This document shows, piece by piece, positions 43,572 to 52,800 of a DNA stretch of 64,000 bases (position 1 is the first letter of the stretch; each line of letters starts with the position of its first letter). Source of the stretch: Sediminibacterium sp. (GTDB lineage: Bacteria; Bacteroidota; Bacteroidia; Chitinophagales; Chitinophagaceae); NCBI GenBank assembly GCA_030158665.1, contig JAOASM010000036.1, positions 1 through 64,000 on the forward strand, in the 5' to 3' direction. Made by a program: the position numbers and the translations under genes. The notes under the pieces were generated by a model, which had not been told where the DNA came from, did not search any database, and was given only the letters and a program-made list of their open reading frames with translations.

Positions 43572-44129
43572 ATGTCAAAAACGCCCATTATTTTAGGTAT
43601 TGACCCTGGAACACAAATTCTGGGCTTTGCCATATTACAAGGTGGTATCCAGCCTAAAATCATCATGATGGATGTGCTTAAATTGACGAAGGAAAAAGAC
43701 ATCTACGCCCGCTTACAGATGATTCATGCAAAGATCATCGAATTGATGGAAACCTATCATCCAGATCATTTCGCAATCGAAGCCCCTTTCTTTGGGAAGA
43801 ATGTACAAAGTATGTTAAAGCTTGGTAGAGCGCAAGGTGTGGCCATTGCTGCAGCAATGCATTACAATACTCCTGTAACAGAATATGCTCCAAAAAAAGT
43901 GAAGCAATCCATCACAGGTAATGGCAATGCGGATAAAGATATGGTTTGGAAAATGTTAGAACGTGTGCTGAATGTAAAAGAAAAACCGAAACACTATGAT
44001 GCTACAGATGCATTGGCAGTAGCTTTGTGTCATTGGCATCAAATCAATCGTCCAGTGATTAGCACTGGTAAGGGTTTAAAAGGTTGGGATGATTTTATTC
44101 AAAAAAATCCGGGAAGATTAAAAAAATAA
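43572..44129 (+). CDS. ruvC: Holliday junction resolvase RuvC
   Basis: RuvC cuts Holliday junctions. The 185-residue protein has the four acidic active-site residues Asp11 (GIDPGTQ), Glu70 (FAIEAPF), Asp143 and Asp146 (HYDATDALA). Their spacing matches Asp7, Glu66, Asp138 and Asp141 of E. coli. It stands alone between a membrane protein gene and the HIT gene. A TAACTTTA box just before the start suggests its own promoter. Confidence 0.97.
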   Translation: MSKTPIILGIDPGTQILGFAILQGGIQPKIIMMDVLKLTKEKDIYARLQMIHAKIIELMETYHPDHFAIEAPFFGKNVQSMLKLGRAQGVAIAAAMHYNTPVTEYAPKKVKQSITGNGNADKDMVWKMLERVLNVKEKPKHYDATDALAVALCHWHQINRPVISTGKGLKGWDDFIQKNPGRLKK

Positions 44130-44141
44130 GTCATCAAAGAA

Positions 44142-44537
44142 TTATTGCGGAAGTTGACTGACAATAGATGCCTGAATCGCTAGCAAATCTTCTTTAGATA
44201 ATTGCAATTTGGGATTGGCGAAATTGAGGTCATCCGCTTGATTGATTGGAATTAAATGTAAATGTGCATGAGGCACTTCTAATCCAACAGTAACCATACT
44301 TACTCGATTACACGGAAAGCTTGCCGCAATAGCTTGCGCGATAGGCTTTGCAAATACCAAAAGCTCAGAGAGGTAATTGTCTGGTAAGTCAAATACTTTA
44401 TCTACTTCTATTTTAGGCACCAACAATACATGCCCCTTTTGCAAAGGAAAAATATCCAAGAATGCGAAGAATAAATCATTCTCCGCAATCTTGTAAGCAG
44501 GTATTTCACCTTGAATTATTTTTGAAAAAATTGTCAT
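44142..44537 (-). CDS. HIT-family hydrolase
   Basis: The 131-residue protein has the histidine-triad motif HAHLHLIPI near 95-103 and the typical N-terminal TIFSKIIQGEIPAYKIAEND. HIT proteins of this branch hydrolyse adenosine phosphoramidates and dinucleoside polyphosphates; the exact substrate is not certain. It is 20 bases downstream of greA on the same strand and converges on ruvC with a 12-base gap. Confidence 0.93.
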   Translation of the reverse strand: MTIFSKIIQGEIPAYKIAENDLFFAFLDIFPLQKGHVLLVPKIEVDKVFDLPDNYLSELLVFAKPIAQAIAASFPCNRVSMVTVGLEVPHAHLHLIPINQADDLNFANPKLQLSKEDLLAIQASIVSQLPQ

Positions 44538-44557
44538 GTCTAATTTGACTGTACTAA

Positions 44558-45034
44558 TTATATTGCAATAAGATCAATACTAAATCTCATCACACCGTTA
44601 GGTGCTTGAACTTCTGCAATCTCTCCTACTTTTTTACCGATTAATCCCTTTCCGATTGGCGAAGACGCAGAAATCTTACCTGCTTTTAAATCCGCTTCCT
44701 TCTCCCCTACTAATTGATAGGTAACCGTTTTTTTAGTCGCCTGATTCGTAATGGTGACCTTAGTCAATATCGTTACTTTGCTCGTATCAATCGTACTCGT
44801 ATCAACAATCTTTGCATTGGATACCGCAACCTCTAATTGCTTAATTTTAGATTCCAACATGCCTTGTGCTTCTTTCGCAGCATCATACTCAGCATTTTCT
44901 TTTAAATCCCCTTTTTCTCTTGCTTCTGCAATCGCTCTTGATGCCGCTGGACGATCAATAGATTTCATGCGTTGCAATTCCTCACGCATTTTATCAAAAG
45001 TCTCTTGGGTTACATATACGTTTGTTTCGCTCAT
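44558..45034 (-). CDS. greA: Transcription elongation factor GreA
   Basis: GreA rescues backtracked RNA polymerase by stimulating transcript cleavage. The 158-residue protein has the N-terminal coiled coil with acidic tip (AREKGDLKENAEYDAAKEAQG near 40-60) and a C-terminal FKBP-like domain (SPIGKGLIGKKVGEIAEVQAP). The ATG at 45034 (MSETNVYVTQ) is chosen over an upstream start that would add twelve unrelated residues. It leads a two-gene unit with the HIT gene and has a TATCTTTG box 56 bases upstream. Confidence 0.96.
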   Translation of the reverse strand: MSETNVYVTQETFDKMREELQRMKSIDRPAASRAIAEAREKGDLKENAEYDAAKEAQGMLESKIKQLEVAVSNAKIVDTSTIDTSKVTILTKVTITNQATKKTVTYQLVGEKEADLKAGKISASSPIGKGLIGKKVGEIAEVQAPNGVMRFSIDLIAI

Positions 45035-45090
45035 ACCTTCTGTTTTATATAAAAAAATACAACGCCACATAATTGAAGCGTTGCATGGTA

Positions 45091-45098
45091 CAAAGATA
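45091..45098 (-). promoter_or_regulatory. -7 box of greA
   Basis: The minus strand reads TATCTTTG, a full TAnnTTTG match, giving a predicted leader of about 50 bases. Confidence 0.45.
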
Positions 45099-45109
45099 TA
45101 ATATTAGGG

Positions 45110-46048
45110 TCAAATGATGCCTAATTTTTCTAATAGGATCTTGGACATCTTGTAATAAGCTTCGTGGCTATAGCCTGCTATATGGGGCGTTAAAATGAAA
45201 TTTGGATAGGCTAATAGTGCCTCTAAATTGGCCTTTTCTGCTGGGTTATAGGTGTCTAATCGTTCATTTTCTAAGACATCTAGTCCAGCTCCTCTAATTT
45301 GTTGATTCTGAAGGGCTTTAAGCAATGCAGGCGTATCTGTAACCCCACCCCTACAAGTGCTGATAAAATAAGGTTGTTGTTTTAATTGTTCAAAAAAGCC
45401 GGAATTTGCAAAATGCTTGGTCTCAGTGGTTAAAGGAAGGTGCAAACTAATCACTTCGGCCTGTTCTAAAATGGCTCCCAATTGAACCTTTTTGGCTTCT
45501 GGGAATTGCTGAAAACCCAAAGCATTGGGATGAATGTCATGGGCTAAAAGCTCCACTCCAAATCCAGTTAAGACCTTTGCAAATGCAGATCCTGTATGTC
45601 CAAAACCAATGATGCCGACTTTTTTTCCAGTTAATTCATCACCACGATTTGCGTCTCTAATCCATTGTCCCATTTTTATTTCTCCATAAGCACGGTGGAT
45701 ACGATGCATTAAATTCAATAACAATCCCAAACTATGTTCACCCACTGCTGTGCAATTACCCTCTGGGCTACTCACACAAAGAATCCCTTTAGATTGTGCA
45801 GCAACTGTATCAATTAATTCCATGCCACTTCCCAATCGGCCGATCCATTTTAGTTCCTTAGCGACTTCAATTAATTGGGCATCAATACGCAGTCTTGTAG
45901 TCACGATCAATCCAACAGCATTTTTGATTTTGAGGCTGAGTTGATCATAATCAATTGTAGGTTCATAGCAAAGTTCGAAACCTTTTTGCTCAAGCGTTTC
46001 TAATAAAAAAGGATGCACCGCTGCCGTTACAATAACTTTTTTAGACAT
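45110..46048 (-). CDS. D-isomer-specific 2-hydroxyacid dehydrogenase
   Basis: The 312-residue enzyme has the NAD-binding glycine motif VGIIGFGHTGSAFAK near 144-158 and the catalytic residues Arg233 (STCRGG), Glu260 (DVLENE) and His289 (LTPHIAG). The family includes phosphoglycerate, glyoxylate and lactate dehydrogenases. The sequence is shorter than SerA and lacks an ACT domain, so the substrate is unclear. It lies 3 bases downstream of rsmA on the same strand. Confidence 0.9.
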   Translation of the reverse strand: MSKKVIVTAAVHPFLLETLEQKGFELCYEPTIDYDQLSLKIKNAVGLIVTTRLRIDAQLIEVAKELKWIGRLGSGMELIDTVAAQSKGILCVSSPEGNCTAVGEHSLGLLLNLMHRIHRAYGEIKMGQWIRDANRGDELTGKKVGIIGFGHTGSAFAKVLTGFGVELLAHDIHPNALGFQQFPEAKKVQLGAILEQAEVISLHLPLTTETKHFANSGFFEQLKQQPYFISTCRGGVTDTPALLKALQNQQIRGAGLDVLENERLDTYNPAEKANLEALLAYPNFILTPHIAGYSHEAYYKMSKILLEKLGII

Positions 46049-46051
46049 AGA

Positions 46052-46813
46052 TTATGGATTGTGCATTTTAAAAGTCAAATCTGCAAAGTCTTGATAGGTC
46101 AAGTTTTCAGCTCGCTTTGTAAATATTGGGTCTTGTAACTGCTCTGTCGTAAAATAGGGCTTCAATGGATTTCTCAACATTTTACGTCGTTGACCAAATG
46201 CCATTTTTACAATATGATAGAAACTTTTTAAAGAACTAAATTCAGGAAATACTGTTTTACGTTTTAATCGGATTACCCCACTCATGACATTAGGTGGAGG
46301 TGTGAAAGCTGAAGGGGGAACATCAAATAAATAGTCTACATCATAAAATGCTTGCGTCAATACACTCAAAATACCATATGCTTTTGAGTGTGGCTTTGCT
46401 GCTATTCTTTCTGCTACCTCTTTTTGAAACATACCAATCATCACGGGTACTTGGTCTTTCCAATCCAACACCCTAAATACAATTTGTGTAGAAATATTAT
46501 AAGGGAAATTACCCACTAGTGTAAACTGATCTTCAAATGGAATCGCGGTTTCTAAAAAGTCTTCGTTGATTAACTTCCCCTCCAATTGAGGATAAGTATG
46601 TAACAGATACGCTACTTTTTCACGATCCAATTCCACCGCTTTAAATGCTTTTAAAGGAAGATCCAAAATATGCTGGGTCAAAGCACCTGCACCTGGCCCC
46701 ACTTCCAATAATTGGTCGATAGGCTCCTCGGCTAAAGCAGCTTTTATTTGTAAACAAATTTGGACATCATTTAGAAAGTGTTGACCCAATGACTTTTTAA
46801 GGGTGTATTGCAT
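46052..46813 (-). CDS. rsmA: 16S rRNA dimethyladenosine methyltransferase RsmA (KsgA)
   Basis: RsmA dimethylates two adjacent adenines near the 3' end of 16S rRNA. The 253-residue protein has the start KKSLGQHFLND, the SAM-binding LLEVGPGAGALTQHIL near 36-51, and the catalytic NFPYNIS near 104-110. A promoter box lies four bases before the ATG. It is divergent from pdxA, a neighbour it also has in many other bacteria. Confidence 0.97.
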   Translation of the reverse strand: MQYTLKKSLGQHFLNDVQICLQIKAALAEEPIDQLLEVGPGAGALTQHILDLPLKAFKAVELDREKVAYLLHTYPQLEGKLINEDFLETAIPFEDQFTLVGNFPYNISTQIVFRVLDWKDQVPVMIGMFQKEVAERIAAKPHSKAYGILSVLTQAFYDVDYLFDVPPSAFTPPPNVMSGVIRLKRKTVFPEFSSLKSFYHIVKMAFGQRRKMLRNPLKPYFTTEQLQDPIFTKRAENLTYQDFADLTFKMHNP

Positions 46814-46817
46814 GAAG

Positions 46818-46825
46818 CAAAGTTA
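46818..46825 (-). promoter_or_regulatory. -7 box abutting the rsmA start codon
   Basis: The minus strand reads TAACTTTG, a full TAnnTTTG match, with four bases between it and the ATG. The predicted transcript is leaderless or nearly so. Confidence 0.5.
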
Positions 46826-46863
46826 GGTTTTTGTGCGTACTTTTACACCCTAATCAACTGGAT

Positions 46864-47952
46864 ATGAACCAAGACATCAGAAAACCCATTATAGGCTTTA
46901 CCTGCGGAGATTTAAACGGCATTGGACTAGAAATAATCATCAAATCATTATCAGATAGCCGTCTACTCGATTTCATGGTACCGGTCATTTTTGCGAATAA
47001 TAAAGCGATCAATTTTTATAAAAAGGGATTACCCGATTTTCAAATGAGTTTTGCTACAGCGCCGGATCTTGATAAGTTGAATCCAAAACAAGTGAACTTG
47101 ATTCAATGTTGGGAGGAAGAAGCTGCGATTCAACCTGGAGAATTGACTGATATAGGTGGAAAATACGCACTCATCTCTTTGGAACATGCAGTTGCTGCAT
47201 TAAAAAATAATAAAATAGATGGCTTAGTCACAGCCCCTATCCACAAAAAGAATATCCAGTCACCTGCTTTTAATTTTAGCGGACATACTCCTTATTTGCA
47301 ACATGCATTTGGGAATGTAGAAAATCTAATGTTATTGGTTGCCGAAAACTTAAGAATGGCTTTGGTTACAGAGCATCTGACTATTCAGGATATTGCACAA
47401 CATATTACTAAAGAAAAGATCAAACAGAAATTACAAATTCTACACAGAAGCTTGCAAAAGGATTTTGGTGTAGATAAACCACGTATTGCAGTATTGGCCT
47501 TGAATCCACATGCAGGTGATGATGGATTAATTGGTAAAGAAGAAATCGAGATCATTAAACCAGCCATAAAAGAAGCGAAACAACAGATGTTGGTTTATGG
47601 CCCCTATTCTGCAGATGCCTTTTTCGCAAGAGGGCAACATGAAAAATTTGATGCAGTCTTAGCGATGTACCATGATCAAGGATTGATCCCTTTTAAATCA
47701 TTGGCATTTGGTGAAGGCGTTAACTTCACCGCTGGCCTACCTATTGTTAGAACGAGTCCAGATCACGGAACGGCTTTTGATATTGCTGGCAAAGACAAGG
47801 CAGATGCAAGCTCATTTACGGCAAGTATTTTTGAATGTATTCGTATTATTCATGCAAGACAAGGATATCGTGACATGCGCTTAAATCCTTTAAAGAAGAT
47901 AAGCCATAAGATGTTTGCCAATGCAGTGGACGAGCGTTTAGAAGAGCACTAA
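46864..47952 (+). CDS. pdxA: 4-hydroxythreonine-4-phosphate dehydrogenase PdxA
   Basis: PdxA acts in the DXP-dependent route to pyridoxal phosphate. The 362-residue protein has IGFTCGDLNGIGLEII near the start and metal-binding histidines in FSGHTPYLQ and YHDQGLIPFK. The substrate segment VNFTAGLPIVRTSPDHGTAFDIAG is also present. The ATG at 46864 (MNQDIRKP) matches the family start. A TACTTTTA box lies 18 bases upstream. Its TAA overlaps the stop codon of the convergent gene by sharing CTAA. Confidence 0.96.
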   Translation: MNQDIRKPIIGFTCGDLNGIGLEIIIKSLSDSRLLDFMVPVIFANNKAINFYKKGLPDFQMSFATAPDLDKLNPKQVNLIQCWEEEAAIQPGELTDIGGKYALISLEHAVAALKNNKIDGLVTAPIHKKNIQSPAFNFSGHTPYLQHAFGNVENLMLLVAENLRMALVTEHLTIQDIAQHITKEKIKQKLQILHRSLQKDFGVDKPRIAVLALNPHAGDDGLIGKEEIEIIKPAIKEAKQQMLVYGPYSADAFFARGQHEKFDAVLAMYHDQGLIPFKSLAFGEGVNFTAGLPIVRTSPDHGTAFDIAGKDKADASSFTASIFECIRIIHARQGYRDMRLNPLKKISHKMFANAVDERLEEH

Positions 47953-48578
47953 AGAGGACAAGCTTTTTTAAGCTCCGTTAATGCTTGACTTCCCCAAGAA
48001 GGATGCATTGGTGTTGGTATTGATTGCTTATTCAAACAGAGCTCTGCTTTTTGTATTAAAGGCTTTGTGGACTTACATCCGCCCCCAAACAAGGAAGGTA
48101 ATTTCTGTTGTATGTTGGCTTCCAAAAGATAGATTCTAGGATTGTTGGGATTCAGCCGCTTAGCCAACTGTAAAGGTTGTCTTATTTTATCTTCATAGGT
48201 CAACCATCTCATTAGTGGATTGACAGACATCTTCGCAGTATTGGCCATACTTTCTGCACAATAAATTTCATCGTTTAGCTCAATTGATTTTGCTCTAGCA
48301 ATCCACAACAAAGCGGTATTGGCCAATCGATCATTGTCTCCCATTTTCAAGAAACACATTCTAGATTGAATCATTGCAGCATAATACGGGATCAACCAAT
48401 TTTTTTTATCGGTAGCATATAGTTGTTCGAATTGTGCATACACTTGCTGATAAGCAGCAGTACTATTTAATTGATTGAACTGCATAACAGCAGACTCCAG
48501 TGACTTTGCTTGATTTGCAACCTGCGCTTTAGCAGGTAATTGCATCAGTACTATAAAAAGCATTACTACATACTGCAT
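47949..48578 (-). CDS. Secreted protein of unknown function, TPR-like helical
   Basis: The 209-residue product starts with a clear signal peptide (MQYVVMLFIVLMQLPAKAQ) when the ATG at 48578 is used. The rest is helical. Segments such as WLIPYYAAMIQSRMCFLKMGD and PLQLAKRLNPNNPRIYLLEANI suggest tetratricopeptide-like repeats. I do not recognise a named family. It is the last gene of a four-gene minus-strand unit (ABC ATPase, permease, LolA-like protein, this protein), ten bases after the LolA-like gene. Confidence 0.75.
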   Translation of the reverse strand: MQYVVMLFIVLMQLPAKAQVANQAKSLESAVMQFNQLNSTAAYQQVYAQFEQLYATDKKNWLIPYYAAMIQSRMCFLKMGDNDRLANTALLWIARAKSIELNDEIYCAESMANTAKMSVNPLMRWLTYEDKIRQPLQLAKRLNPNNPRIYLLEANIQQKLPSLFGGGCKSTKPLIQKAELCLNKQSIPTPMHPSWGSQALTELKKACPL

Positions 48579-48588
48579 AAGATGTAAT

Positions 48589-49275
48589 TTAAAACATCGA
48601 ATTGGAAACACCTTTATTAATTACATAATTGGCATAAGTGATTTCAATGGTACCTTTCTTTTGCTTGAGTGCCTTTTGCTTAGCTGCAGGATCTTCATCT
48701 CCAAATTCTAGGGTAATCCCGTTGGGTAGTTTGTAATCCTTTGTATTGAAACCAAAAATAATCTTGCTCGGAAGTCCATAACTAGCGTATTGACCATATT
48801 CCATGGTGATCTCATAGGTCCCGTTTTCCTTGGTTGTCGTAAAAGTCTTGTAAACTAGTGCCTCCACTGGATCAATCCATAATGTAGAAATGACCCAATC
48901 TAATTTTTCATCTGTCGGAATTAGCTTAATCGCTTGCAATTGCTTGCCTTTAAACATTTGCATGCCAGATTCAATGGCAATGTATTGCTTGTTATTTAAT
49001 AAAGAATTAAGTGTTACAGACACGCCCCCTTTAGGCAATAAAGAGATGCCCCACTCTTTTTTAACTTTCAGTAAATTGGGCTTCTTGTAGTATACTTTAA
49101 CCTTACCCAATGAAGCTTTGATAAATGCCACATCTGTTTTCATCACACCCATCGCCACATAGTCATTGACAATATTCAATTTAGCACTCACTTTCTCAAT
49201 CAATGCATTGGATTGCGCGTTCACTGAACACTGAATGATGCAAATTCCCAATACAAGTAATATCGTTTTTTTCAT
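48589..49275 (-). CDS. LolA-like periplasmic lipoprotein-carrier family protein
   Basis: The 228-residue protein has a signal peptide (MKKTILLVLGICIIQCSVNA, ATG at 49275) and a beta-rich body. Features such as GKVKVYYKKPNLLKVKKEWG and LIPTDEKLDWVISTLWIDPVEALVYK match the outer membrane lipoprotein sorting (LolA/LolB-like) fold. Such proteins shield lipid groups in the periplasm. It may be a second, specialised LolA-like protein serving the ABC exporter encoded upstream. This is inferred from the operon; the cargo is unknown. Confidence 0.8.
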   Translation of the reverse strand: MKKTILLVLGICIIQCSVNAQSNALIEKVSAKLNIVNDYVAMGVMKTDVAFIKASLGKVKVYYKKPNLLKVKKEWGISLLPKGGVSVTLNSLLNNKQYIAIESGMQMFKGKQLQAIKLIPTDEKLDWVISTLWIDPVEALVYKTFTTTKENGTYEITMEYGQYASYGLPSKIIFGFNTKDYKLPNGITLEFGDEDPAAKQKALKQKKGTIEITYANYVINKGVSNSMF

Positions 49276-49308
49276 ACCTAACAAATTATGTTTTTGATTC
49301 AAGCTTTA

Positions 49309-50184
49309 CTAGCTTAAAATATCTTTCTTTTTCATGATCCATACAGAAGCGCCAACAAACAATCCAATATGAACTGTCAGTACCATCATTGAATTTTTTA
49401 TTTTAGCTACATTTAAAATACTTCCAGTGATGGCATCGTTACTTTCATTCACTTGTATGTCAAAAAATTCCTTCCAATTGTTCATGTGGGTTGTAAATAA
49501 GTAAGGCTTTACTACATTAAACAACGGAATATTCAGCGTACTTAAGATGGTAAAAAATACGATTGCGCTAATGGTTGCTACAATTGGGCCAATTGAATTA
49601 TTTGCTAAACTAGACATTAAGAAACCTAAAGCTGCTACGGTTAATAAAGAGAAGCTCGCAAAAACAAATGCACCTAAATACCTCCAAAAAACATCTTGTT
49701 CTTGAATCAATACCACATAGTTGGATTTCATTAGAAACAAATCATCCCTACCGAACACCCACATACTCACAAAAAGTGCTAAGAAGGCTAGCCAAATCAA
49801 CAACAAAATGGTATATATACTTGCAGCAACAAATTTAGCCAAAACCCATTGTGTACGGCTATAAGGGGTTGTGAACAATAACCTCAAAGTGCCTAAATTA
49901 GCTTCTCCTGAAAGCATATCCGCAGCAATCAAGGCAACCAGCAAAGGTACATGCACCAACAAAAGTTGCAATAAAATATAGCAAATCAAATACCCATTTA
50001 ATACTTTCCCGTCTACCGTTAAAGTATCATTGATATCCTTCATCAAAAATGCAGCATAGGCTTCTCCATCAATCTTTAATCCCATTTGAATGACTAAAAT
50101 CAACGCCGCAATGGCACCAAATGCGATATAAGTTCTAGGCCTTTTGTAAATCTTAAAAAGTTCTATTTGAATAATGGGCCACAT
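49309..50184 (-). CDS. ABC-2-type transporter permease
   Basis: The 291-residue membrane protein has six predicted helices and the ABC-2 permease layout. The first helix is IAFGAIAALILVIQMGL. The segment LLSGEANLGTLRLLFTTPYSRTQWVLAKF, which ends in the PYSR..K coupling region, leads to the middle helices. It starts one base after the stop of the ATPase gene, so the two form one exporter. A LolA-like protein gene follows after 33 bases. The substrate is unknown. Confidence 0.88.
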   Translation of the reverse strand: MWPIIQIELFKIYKRPRTYIAFGAIAALILVIQMGLKIDGEAYAAFLMKDINDTLTVDGKVLNGYLICYILLQLLLVHVPLLVALIAADMLSGEANLGTLRLLFTTPYSRTQWVLAKFVAASIYTILLLIWLAFLALFVSMWVFGRDDLFLMKSNYVVLIQEQDVFWRYLGAFVFASFSLLTVAALGFLMSSLANNSIGPIVATISAIVFFTILSTLNIPLFNVVKPYLFTTHMNNWKEFFDIQVNESNDAITGSILNVAKIKNSMMVLTVHIGLFVGASVWIMKKKDILS

Positions 50185-50185
50185 A

Positions 50186-51091
50186 TTAATAAGTTGAAGT
50201 AAGTTGTAAAAAATAATCTTCTAAAGAATTTTTAGACTCTAAAGAAAGTAAGGCAATATTAGAGGCAACTAAAAAAGTATTCAATGCAGGGATTTCTAAT
50301 TTAGGTATGCTCAGATAAAGTCCCTCACTACGTTCCAAAATATTTGAACGATATACCGAATCCATTAATTTTTGTTTTGCATCTAAGTCATCTAATGTTT
50401 TAATCTGCACAATGGTTTTGTTGGGATCCAATAGACTTGATGTAGGACCTTCGGCCATTTTTTTACCCTGATGGATAATTAAAATATGTGTTGCTATTTG
50501 TTCGATTTCTGAAAGCAAATGCGAAGATACCAATACCGTTTTGCCTTGATCTTTGGATAGCGATTTAATCAACTGACGAATGTCTGCAATCCCTTGCGGA
50601 TCCAGCCCATTGGTTGGTTCATCTAAAATAATCAAAGCAGGATCATGTAATAGTGCAATGCCAATTCCCAATCTTTGTTTCATCCCCAAAGAATAAGTTT
50701 GTACTTTATCATTTGCCCTTGCTAGTAATCCTACCTGTGACAAGGTGGCTTCAATTTTAGATGCACTAATCTTTTGCTTACGTAATTTTGCAAATAAAGT
50801 TAGATGCTCTTGAGCTGTTAAATAGGGATATAAATCGGGACGCTCAATGACTGCTCCTACCTGCTCTAAAATTGCAGATCGATTGTTCGTCAATGATTGA
50901 CCAAAAATTTCAATTTGACCTTCAGAAGGGTGAATCAAGGAAAGCAACATCCTAATCGTTGTACTCTTGCCTGATCCATTTTGTCCCAAAAAACCATACA
51001 CCTGACCTGCTTCTACTTCAAATGAAAGCTGATCGACTGCCTTTAAGGCGCCAAAATTTTTACTTAGTGATTGAACTTTAATAACTGACAT
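50186..51091 (-). CDS. ABC transporter ATPase subunit of the exporter
   Basis: The 301-residue protein has Walker A GFLGQNGSGKSTTIR near 33-47, signature YSLGMKQRLGIGIAL near 134-148 and Walker B LIILDEPTNGLDPQG near 155-169. An extra C-terminal region of about 80 residues is usual in ABC-2 exporters. It is the first gene of the four-gene minus-strand unit. No convincing promoter box was found in the 98 bases before it, which also hold the atpA terminator. Confidence 0.92.
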   Translation of the reverse strand: MSVIKVQSLSKNFGALKAVDQLSFEVEAGQVYGFLGQNGSGKSTTIRMLLSLIHPSEGQIEIFGQSLTNNRSAILEQVGAVIERPDLYPYLTAQEHLTLFAKLRKQKISASKIEATLSQVGLLARANDKVQTYSLGMKQRLGIGIALLHDPALIILDEPTNGLDPQGIADIRQLIKSLSKDQGKTVLVSSHLLSEIEQIATHILIIHQGKKMAEGPTSSLLDPNKTIVQIKTLDDLDAKQKLMDSVYRSNILERSEGLYLSIPKLEIPALNTFLVASNIALLSLESKNSLEDYFLQLTSTY

Positions 51092-51147
51092 ATAACTATA
51101 ACAATCAATTGAATTATTTGTTGCAAATCAATACCCTATTCACAAAA

Positions 51148-51176
51148 AAACCCCGAAAAATTCGGGGTTTTTTATA
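51148..51176 (-). terminator. Terminator of the ATP synthase operon
   Basis: AAACCCCGAA at 51148-51157 pairs with TTCGGGGTTT at 51161-51170 around a three-base loop, with A- and T-runs on both sides. It follows atpA directly, so transcription ends before any atpG could be read. Confidence 0.92.
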
Positions 51177-51189
51177 TTCAAGTATTCAC

Positions 51190-52767
51190 TTATTTGTATT
51201 GAGGAATCAAGCTATTTGCTAATTCAACCATTTGCTTCAATCCATCTTCAGGTAAATTACCTTTTTTGAATTCAGCCAATACATTTGGTAATTTATTGGT
51301 CATCTCTAACATGAAATGTGCTTCAAAATCTTTCACGTTCTTAACCGCTACCTCTTTCAACAAACCTTGTGTACCCAAGTAGATAATTGCTACTTGTTTT
51401 TCTACCGTAAACGGAGTGTACTGTGCTTGCTTCAAGATCTCTACGTTTCTTGCACCTTTGTCAATTACGTTCTTAGTTGCTGGATCTAAGTCACCACCAA
51501 ATTTAGAGAAGGCTTCTAACTCACGGTATAAAGCTTGGTCTAATTTTAAGGTACCAGATACTTTTTTCATTGATTTGATCTGAGCGTTACCACCCACACG
51601 ACTAACAGAAATACCTACGTTGATCGCTGGACGAATACCTGCGTTGAACAAGTTACCTTCCAAGAAGATCTGACCGTCAGTAATTGAGATTACGTTGGTT
51701 GGGATATAAGCAGATACGTCACCTGCTTGCGTTTCAATAATTGGCAATGCTGTCAATGAACCACCACCTTTTACCAAATGCTTGATAGAAGCTGGTAAGT
51801 CGTTCATATTTTTAGCAATGTCATCATTTGCAATCACTTTTGCAGCACGCTCTAACAAACGGCTATGTAAGTAGAATACGTCACCTGGATAAGCCTCACG
51901 ACCTGGCGGACGACGTAACAATAATGATACTTCACGGTAAGCTACCGCTTGCTTAGATAAATCATCAAATACAATCAAAGCTGGTTTACCACAATCACGG
52001 AAGAACTCACCAACTGCTGCACCCGCAAATGGAGCGTAGAATTGTTGAGGTGCTGGATCTGCAGCAGAAGCAGCAACGATAGTTGTATAAGCCATCGCAC
52101 CGTTTTCTTCCAATGTCTTCATCACACCTGCAATAGTTGATGCTTTTTGACCGATCGCTACATAAATACAATAAACTGGTTGACCAGCATCAAAGAATTC
52201 TTTTTGATTGATAATGGTATCCACACAAATTGCAGTCTTACCTGTTTGACGGTCACCAATCACCAATTCACGTTGTCCACGACCAATTGGGATCATTGCG
52301 TCAATCGCTTTGATACCAGTTTGTAATGGTTCTTTTACAGGCTCACGAAAGATTACACCTGGTGCTTTACGCTCCAATGGCATTTCATACAATTCGCCTT
52401 TGATAGGACCCTTACCATCAATTGGTTCACCCAACATATTAATTACACGTCCTACTAAACCATCTCCTACTTTAATAGAAGCGATTTTACCAGTACGCTT
52501 AACCTTATCACCTTCTTTGATTTGTTTACTATCACCCATCATTACCACACCTACATTATCTTCCTCTAGGTTCAATGCAATTGCTTTGGTTCCGTTCTCG
52601 AATTCAACCAACTCACCACTACTTACACCGTTCAAACCATATACACGGGCAATACCATCACCCACTTGTAATACAGTTCCAACTTCTTCTAAATCAGCAG
52701 AAGCATTAAAATTGCTTAATTGCTGTCTAAGAATTGCGGATATTTCATCAGGTTTAATGTCCACCAT
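51190..52767 (-). CDS. atpA: F-type ATP synthase subunit alpha
   Basis: Alpha forms the catalytic head together with beta. The 525-residue protein has the N-terminal [15 protein letters not shown], the P-loop GDRQTGKTA near 172-180 and the signature [13 protein letters not shown] near 370-382. It is the last gene of the atpB-E-F-H-A operon, 33 bases after atpH, and a strong terminator follows. The usual next gene, atpG, is not here. Confidence 0.98.
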   Translation of the reverse strand: MVDIKPDEISAILRQQLSNFNASADLEEVGTVLQVGDGIARVYGLNGVSSGELVEFENGTKAIALNLEEDNVGVVMMGDSKQIKEGDKVKRTGKIASIKVGDGLVGRVINMLGEPIDGKGPIKGELYEMPLERKAPGVIFREPVKEPLQTGIKAIDAMIPIGRGQRELVIGDRQTGKTAICVDTIINQKEFFDAGQPVYCIYVAIGQKASTIAGVMKTLEENGAMAYTTIVAASAADPAPQQFYAPFAGAAVGEFFRDCGKPALIVFDDLSKQAVAYREVSLLLRRPPGREAYPGDVFYLHSRLLERAAKVIANDDIAKNMNDLPASIKHLVKGGGSLTALPIIETQAGDVSAYIPTNVISITDGQIFLEGNLFNAGIRPAINVGISVSRVGGNAQIKSMKKVSGTLKLDQALYRELEAFSKFGGDLDPATKNVIDKGARNVEILKQAQYTPFTVEKQVAIIYLGTQGLLKEVAVKNVKDFEAHFMLEMTNKLPNVLAEFKKGNLPEDGLKQMVELANSLIPQYK

Positions 52768-52800
52768 AAATACTTATTTAATGTATGATTGTTATGTTAA

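Noticed and set aside
44751..45101. 116-codon plus-strand frame opposite greA
   Set aside because: It is antisense to the well-conserved GreA coiled coil and has no family features.
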